Assembly: GCA_026418275.1 (NCBI GenBank) | Contig: JAOABQ010000112.1 | Coordinates: forward strand, 124,001-188,000 | Length of the DNA stretch: 64,000 nt | Reading direction: 5' to 3' | DNA from: Clostridia bacterium | Lineage (GTDB): Bacteria > Bacillota > Clostridia > Acetivibrionales > DSM-2933 | Part shown: piece after piece, positions 59,761 to 64,000 of the stretch | Position numbering within the stretch: position 1 is the first letter of the stretch | How the letters are laid out: each line of letters opens with the position of its first letter | Program-made: the position numbers and the translations under genes | Notes under the pieces: model-generated | Told to the model about the DNA's origin: nothing | The model's database searches: none | What the model saw: only the letters and a program-made list of their open reading frames with translations

Positions 59761-60423
59761 TTGAAAAAAATCAATATTGCAATTGATGGACCTGCTGGCG
59801 CAGGCAAAAGTACAATTGCCAAATTGGTGGCAAAAAAATTGGATGCGATTTATTTGGATACGGGTGCCATGTATCGTGCAGTTGCATTAAAGGCAATCCG
59901 ACAGGGCATGGATACCAAAGACCGTGAAGGTATTTCTTTACTTATAAGCAAACTGGATATAAAAATTAGACATATAGGAAGTGAACAGCATATCCTTCTT
60001 GACGATGAAGATGTCAGCAAGGAAATAAGAACCCCTGAGGTCTCCATTGGCGCTTCCAATGTGGCTGCCATTCCGGAAGTCCGGATTAAAATGGTTGAGA
60101 TCCAAAGGGAGATCGCAGCTACAACAAGTGTTGTGATGGATGGAAGGGATATCGGAACTTTTGTACTTCCCGGAGCCGACCTTAAAATTTTCTTAACAGC
60201 GTCGATTGAGGAACGTGCTGCGAGAAGACACAAGGAAATGATAGAAAAAGGGATTACCCATGTATCCCTGGAAGAAGTCCAAAAAGATATAGTATTTAGG
60301 GATCGGAATGACAGTTCCAGAGATTTTGCTCCCCTTTCCAAGGCAGAGGATGCTGTTGAGATGGATACTACGAAAATGACGCTGGACCAAGTGGTAGAAA
60401 AAATAATTTCACTTGTTGGATAA
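59761..60423 (+). CDS. cmk: cytidylate kinase
   Basis: A 220-residue (d)CMP kinase. P-loop IDGPAGAGKSTIAK (residues 8-21), DTGAMYRAVALKAI, the NMP-binding insert, VVMDGRDIGTFVLP, RRHKEMIEKG and RDRNDSSRDFAPL are all typical. TTG 59761 has GGAGGAA 6 nt upstream; the in-frame TTG 59746 would include the ribosome site. cmk-plsC-ispH/rpsA is a standard clostridial series. Confidence 0.95.
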   Translation: MKKINIAIDGPAGAGKSTIAKLVAKKLDAIYLDTGAMYRAVALKAIRQGMDTKDREGISLLISKLDIKIRHIGSEQHILLDDEDVSKEIRTPEVSIGASNVAAIPEVRIKMVEIQREIAATTSVVMDGRDIGTFVLPGADLKIFLTASIEERAARRHKEMIEKGITHVSLEEVQKDIVFRDRNDSSRDFAPLSKAEDAVEMDTTKMTLDQVVEKIISLVG

Positions 60424-60534
60424 ATCATAATAATGCTTTTACATTGGAATAATTCATTATTTCAAATATAACGAAGGGTTTTGAAGCGTTATAAATATAA
60501 AAGATGGTTTATTATTCTTAAGGTAAGGTTGTTG

Positions 60535-61122
60535 ATGATGTTAAAAGGATTTGTAAAACTGCTTTTAAATATTTACTTTAGCATTTTTTATAGGGTGAAG
60601 TTGGTAAACAAGGGGAATATTCCTCCAAAGGGTGGGGCAATTCTTTGTGCAAACCATGTGGGCCAAATGGACATGTTCTTTATCGGATATAAAATTAAGC
60701 GGATGATTCATTATATGGCAAAAGAGGAGCTTTTTAGAAATCCACTCCAATCAGCTTTTATCCGATGGGCAGGTGCTTTTCCTGTTAGAAGAGGAACAGG
60801 TGATGTGGAAGCGATTAAGACGGCACTCAAAATTATAAAACAAGGACATATCCTTGGGATTTTCCCGGAAGGGACGCGAAGAAAAGACGGGCAGTCAGGA
60901 ACAGTAAAACCCGGCGTCGCCATGTTTGCTGTAAAAACAGGTGTGCCCATTATCCCGGTTGCCATTGAAGGAAATTATAAACTCTTTGGCAAAGTAAAAG
61001 TTGTATTTGGAAAACCTTATTATCTGGAAGTGGAGAAGGGTAAAAAATATTCAAATGATGAGCTTATTGAGCTCAGCCAGGGGATTATGAAGGAAGTTTA
61101 TGCTTTATTGGAGGCGAAATAG
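60535..61122 (+). CDS. plsC: 1-acyl-sn-glycerol-3-phosphate acyltransferase
   Basis: A 195-residue membrane acyltransferase making phosphatidic acid from lysophosphatidic acid. The HX4D catalytic motif appears as ANHVGQMDMFFIG, the acceptor motif as FPVRRGTGD and the substrate motif as FPEGTRRKDG; VPIIPVAIEG closes the set. An N-terminal hydrophobic segment anchors it. The frame is open from TTG 60481, but that start is only 2 nt from a purine run; ATG 60535, 6 nt after AGGTAAGG, gives the usual length. It is adjacent to ispH-rpsA with no gap. Confidence 0.9.
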   Translation: MMLKGFVKLLLNIYFSIFYRVKLVNKGNIPPKGGAILCANHVGQMDMFFIGYKIKRMIHYMAKEELFRNPLQSAFIRWAGAFPVRRGTGDVEAIKTALKIIKQGHILGIFPEGTRRKDGQSGTVKPGVAMFAVKTGVPIIPVAIEGNYKLFGKVKVVFGKPYYLEVEKGKKYSNDELIELSQGIMKEVYALLEAK

Positions 61123-63159
61123 TTGGAAATTATTGTCGCAAAAACAGCCGGATTTTGTTTTGGGGTAAAAAAAGCCGTAGACCTTGCCTATGATCTGGTT
61201 GGAAAAGTAGATCGTCCGATTTATACTTTAGGACCCATTATACATAATGAGCAGGTAGTAAATCAGTTAAGAAGCAAGGGTGTCAATGTAGTAAACCATG
61301 CAAAAGAGGTTGTGGAAGACAGCTATGTTGTCATTCGGGCCCATGGCGTATCGGCGGACATTTATAACGAATTGAGCAAAAAAAAGCTTGTTGTGGAAGA
61401 TGCCACCTGTCCCTATGTGAAGAAAATTCAAAATCTGGTAAAGGAGAAATATGAGGAAGGTTATCAGATCATCATTGTAGGAGATAAGGAACATCCCGAA
61501 GTTATTGGAATCAACGGGTGGTGCAATAAATCTGCGATAATTGTAAATGATATTCATGATGCCCAAAAGATTGAACCTTCAAATAAAAAAGTATGTGTGG
61601 TTGCTCAAACAACCATAACCAACGAAAAATGGGAATCTATAAATATTTATTTAAATAAAATATTTGATAATGTCATAAAATTTGATACAATATGTAGTGC
61701 GACAAGTAAAAGACAGTGTGAAGCAGAAGAAATTGCAAAAAGTGTCGATGTGATGCTGGTGGTTGGCGGAAAAAACAGCTCCAATACACAGAAATTGTAC
61801 GAAATATGCAAAAAACACTGCGAAAGAACTTATCAAATTGAAACATCCGGTGACTTACCACCGGTAGGTATAAAAAAAATAAAAAAAATAGGTATTACTG
61901 CCGGGGCATCAACACCGGATTGGGTAATCAAGGAGGTTATTGAAAAGATGGAAGAATTAAATAAACAGGACAACGAAATGAGTTTCAAGGAAGCTTTTGA
62001 AAGTTCACTTGTAACTCTGGAAACGGGTCAAATTGTAAAGGGGAAAATTATTGGCTTTAATAATGCCGAAGTTTTTGTAGACATGGGATTTAAATCAGAT
62101 GGAATTATCCCAATCGAAGAATTTACCGATGATCCGGAATTCAACCCTGAAAAATCCCTTAAAGTAGGGGAAACAGTTGAAGTATTTGTTATCAGGGTCA
62201 ATGATGGAGAAGGAAATGTATTATTATCCAAGAAAAAGGTAGACTCTATTAGTGGATTTACAAAGCTTGAAGAAGCTTTTGAAAATAAAGCCCCTATTAA
62301 AGCCAAAATTGTTGATGTGGTAAATGGCGGCGTCATTGCGGTCTTCAGTGGAATTAGAATTTTTATACCTGCTTCACAGGTAAGTGACCGGTATGTAAAA
62401 GAATTAAGCGAATTTAATAATAAAATTGTAAATTTAAGATTGATAGAATATAACAAACAAAAAAAGAAATTTGTTGGTTCTGTAAGGGTCATTTTAGAAG
62501 AGGAAAAAGCAAAGCAATCCTCTGAAATATGGTCCAATATCGAAGTTGGAAAGAGATATAAAGGCGTTGTAAAAAGTCTTATGGATTTCGGTGCTTTTGT
62601 AGATATCGGAGGCGTGGACGGTTTAGTGCATGTATCCGAGCTTTCATGGGGAAGAATTAAGAACCCGTCTGAGGTTTTAAAGGTTGGGGACACTGTTGAA
62701 GTAAGCATTTTGGAATTTGACAGGGAAAAGAAAAAAATATCCTTGGGGTATAAAAAGCCTGAAGATAATCCATGGGTAAAAGCAAGCAAGAAGTATAACG
62801 TTGGGGATGTTGTCAAAACAAAAGTTGTTAGAATTGTTCCTTTCGGTGCTTTTGTTGAACTGGACGAAGGAATCGATGGATTGGTTCACATATCACAAAT
62901 ATCCAACGTTCGTATCGGTAAAGCCGATGAGGTTTTAAAGATTGGCCAGGAAGTCGAAGCCAAAATTACCGAGTTCAATCTGGAAGCTAAGAAAATCAGC
63001 TTAAGCATTAAAGAAGTAAATCCAATAGATCCGGCACCAAAAGCGAAAGAAGCCCAAACTGCCGAAGAAGCAAAAACTCAGGAAGAAGTTAAAGAACATA
63101 AGGAAGATCTAGGTGTTACACTTGGAGATCTGGCAGCAGATTTAAAGGAAACAGAGTAA
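61123..63159 (+). CDS. ispH: fusion of 4-hydroxy-3-methylbut-2-enyl diphosphate reductase and S1 RNA-binding protein
   Basis: A 678-residue bifunctional protein. Residues 1-280 are IspH, the last enzyme of the MEP isoprenoid route; its 4Fe-4S ligands are Cys12 (GFCFGVKKAV), Cys96 (DATCPYV) and Cys191 (DTICSATSKRQ), with GITAGASTPDW near the end. Residues ~300-632 hold four S1 domains (for example GKIIGFNNAEVFVDMG, KSLMDFGAFVDIGGVDGLVH and RIVPFGAFVELDEGIDGLVH). The last ~45 residues are a charged tail. A fused ispH-rpsA is known in Clostridia; S1 here is shorter than in E. coli. The start is TTG 61123, with GGAGGCG inside plsC's end. Confidence 0.95.
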   Translation: MEIIVAKTAGFCFGVKKAVDLAYDLVGKVDRPIYTLGPIIHNEQVVNQLRSKGVNVVNHAKEVVEDSYVVIRAHGVSADIYNELSKKKLVVEDATCPYVKKIQNLVKEKYEEGYQIIIVGDKEHPEVIGINGWCNKSAIIVNDIHDAQKIEPSNKKVCVVAQTTITNEKWESINIYLNKIFDNVIKFDTICSATSKRQCEAEEIAKSVDVMLVVGGKNSSNTQKLYEICKKHCERTYQIETSGDLPPVGIKKIKKIGITAGASTPDWVIKEVIEKMEELNKQDNEMSFKEAFESSLVTLETGQIVKGKIIGFNNAEVFVDMGFKSDGIIPIEEFTDDPEFNPEKSLKVGETVEVFVIRVNDGEGNVLLSKKKVDSISGFTKLEEAFENKAPIKAKIVDVVNGGVIAVFSGIRIFIPASQVSDRYVKELSEFNNKIVNLRLIEYNKQKKKFVGSVRVILEEEKAKQSSEIWSNIEVGKRYKGVVKSLMDFGAFVDIGGVDGLVHVSELSWGRIKNPSEVLKVGDTVEVSILEFDREKKKISLGYKKPEDNPWVKASKKYNVGDVVKTKVVRIVPFGAFVELDEGIDGLVHISQISNVRIGKADEVLKIGQEVEAKITEFNLEAKKISLSIKEVNPIDPAPKAKEAQTAEEAKTQEEVKEHKEDLGVTLGDLAADLKETE

Positions 63160-63189
63160 TAAAACATAACAAAAAAAGAAACTGAATTG

Positions 63190-63240
63190 AAGTGCACCCC
63201 AAATGTTGGATACATCCAATATTTGGAGGTGCACTTTTTA
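63190..63240 (+). terminator. long terminator hairpin after ispH-rpsA
   Basis: AAGTGCACC...GGTGCACTT with an inner CAAATGTTGGA / TCCAATATTTG stem and loop TACA, followed by TTTTT. The stem of about 21 bp is unusually long. Confidence 0.8.
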
Positions 63241-63382
63241 TGACAAAATGACGAAAGGATTTTTGTGTTCATTATAGTGTCTAGCCTTCTGGATGAGGAT
63301 GCAAATTAGTATAAAATTCTTTTTAAAATGATATATTTGTGGTAAAATAGAATCGGAACCAATTAATATTAAAGGAGAAAAT

Positions 63383-63790
63383 ATGGAAAAGACGTTAGTT
63401 ATTTTAAAGCCTGATGCAGTTAGAAGGAAATTAACCGGTGCAATTATTGGACGATTTGAAAGAAAAGGCTGTATAATATCTAACCTGAAAATGATGACAA
63501 TTCAAACTGAAACGGCCAAAGAGCATTATCATCACGTAAATGCTTTACCTTTCTTTAAAGACATGATTTCTTACATCACTTCCGGACCTGTTGTCATAAT
63601 GATTCTGGAGGGAGAACAGATTATAAAAATGGTAAGAAACCTGGTTGGTAAAACAAGTTGTATTGAGTCTTCGCCGGGTACAATTCGAGGAGATTTTGGG
63701 TTTCATTCATTTGAAAACTTAATTCATGCATCCGACTCATCTGAAAGTGCTGAAATCGAAATGAGAAGATTTTTTCCCGAGTTATTTTAA
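63383..63790 (+). CDS. ndk: nucleoside-diphosphate kinase
   Basis: A 135-residue kinase exchanging phosphate between NTPs and NDPs. KTLVILKPDAVRRKLTGAIIGRFERKG begins the fold. The phosphorylated His is His115 in NLIHASDSSESAEIEM, and GTIRGDFG is the nucleotide loop. The substrate-loop region differs from the usual R-P-F-Y-x-x-L form (HVNALPFFKDMISYI), but the catalytic set is complete. AAAGGAG precedes ATG 63383. It is a single gene between the ispH-rpsA terminator and cheR. Confidence 0.93.
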   Translation: MEKTLVILKPDAVRRKLTGAIIGRFERKGCIISNLKMMTIQTETAKEHYHHVNALPFFKDMISYITSGPVVIMILEGEQIIKMVRNLVGKTSCIESSPGTIRGDFGFHSFENLIHASDSSESAEIEMRRFFPELF

Positions 63791-63897
63791 AGTGAATATA
63801 AGTTACATAGTTTAATGATCCGCAAAAATATTAACGTAAATGAGTTTGGTAATTAATTGAAGGAGTAAAACTAAATTTTAACTTGGGGGTTTTACTT

Positions 63898-64000
63898 ATG
63901 ATGGATTATGAAGGATTTAAAACCGAGATCTACAAAATGACAGACATAAATCTTTCGCTATACAAAGAAAAACAGATGAAAAGAAGAATTGATTCACTGA
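63898..64000 (+). CDS. cheR: chemotaxis protein methyltransferase CheR (partial, runs off the right edge)
   Basis: The first 34 residues, MMDYEGFKTEIYKMTDINLS then LYKEKQMKRRIDSL, match the all-alpha N-terminal domain of CheR, whose conserved tail is YKxxQMxRRI. CheR methylates glutamates of chemoreceptors such as the one at 3 kb using SAM. GGGGG 8 nt upstream supports ATG 63898; ATG 63901 is also possible. The catalytic domain lies beyond the window. Confidence 0.85.
   Translation, partial: MMDYEGFKTEIYKMTDINLSLYKEKQMKRRIDSL

Noticed and set aside
62028..62816. Minus-strand frame of 262 residues within ispH-rpsA
   Set aside because: It is an antisense shadow of the S1 domains; composition is low-complexity Ser/Thr/Pro and there is no start signal.
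63190..63240. Long hairpin after ispH-rpsA as an IS terminal repeat
   Set aside because: The T-run, position just after the stop and lack of any further copy in the window fit a terminator better.

Overview
The window reads as the chromosome of a low-GC, spore-forming member of the Clostridia (Firmicutes). The basis is AT-rich DNA with strong GGAGG-type ribosome binding sites, frequent TTG/GTG starts, U-run terminators, sporulation genes (spoIIM, spoVS, a SpoIID/LytB-domain gene), a FapR-controlled type II fatty-acid cluster, S-layer (SLH) and 'stalk'-domain surface proteins, and an IspH-ribosomal protein S1 fusion. The species cannot be fixed from the sequence alone. No prophage, CRISPR array or intact insertion sequence is visible.

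Layout. 0-5 kb: the possible tail of an upstream gene, a small phosphoesterase, an asparagine synthetase gene broken at its 3' end, ferritin, a membrane chemoreceptor and tRNA-Trp. 4.9-16.2 kb: proC-rnhA, a 43-codon gene, nudF-spoIIM-xerD-deoB-(membrane TPR protein)-pdp, then panB-panC-panD. 16.2-23.3 kb: a small membrane protein, an HD-GYP phosphodiesterase, a DUF6514-type protein, dgt and the dnaG-rpoD (sigma A) operon. 23.5-32 kb: three large secreted proteins, namely a 1291-residue CBM protein with an unassigned core, a stalk/Ig-like/HtrA-type protease, and a stalk protein with a discoidin-like C-terminus. 32-36 kb: two tandem CBO0543-like membrane proteins facing a coupled Mre11-like / half-Rad50-like / coiled-coil operon. 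36-45.3 kb: rimO-pgsA, fapR-plsX-fabH-fabD-fabG-acpP-fabF and rnc. 45-51 kb: an Elp3-like radical SAM gene, spoVS, tRNA-Tyr, an SLH protein and tRNA-Phe. 51-64 kb: the SpoIID/LytB gene, queA-tgt-yajC, an RpiR regulator, a BaiN-type flavoprotein, a membrane-anchored unknown, a hutP-family gene, aroH, cmk-plsC-ispH/rpsA, ndk and the start of cheR.

Working units. fapR-plsX-fab-acpP with pgsA and plsC covers membrane-lipid synthesis, and a near-perfect FapR operator sits just downstream of the fapR promoter. panB-C-D makes the pantothenate needed for CoA and acyl carrier protein. dnaG-rpoD-dgt is the replication/transcription unit. Close matches to the sigma-H consensus precede spoVS and the SpoIID/LytB gene, and a weaker one lies upstream of dnaG.

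The most unusual signal is non-coding. A sharply bounded 101-103 bp element made of two hairpins occurs four times. One copy interrupts a second repeat whose uninterrupted version is also in the window, one splits a gene's stop codon, and one sits in the loop of a terminator. This is direct evidence of a small mobile, MITE-like element. A second hairpin repeat pair, a 60-bp post-terminator repeat pair and a tandem 16-bp repeat are also present.
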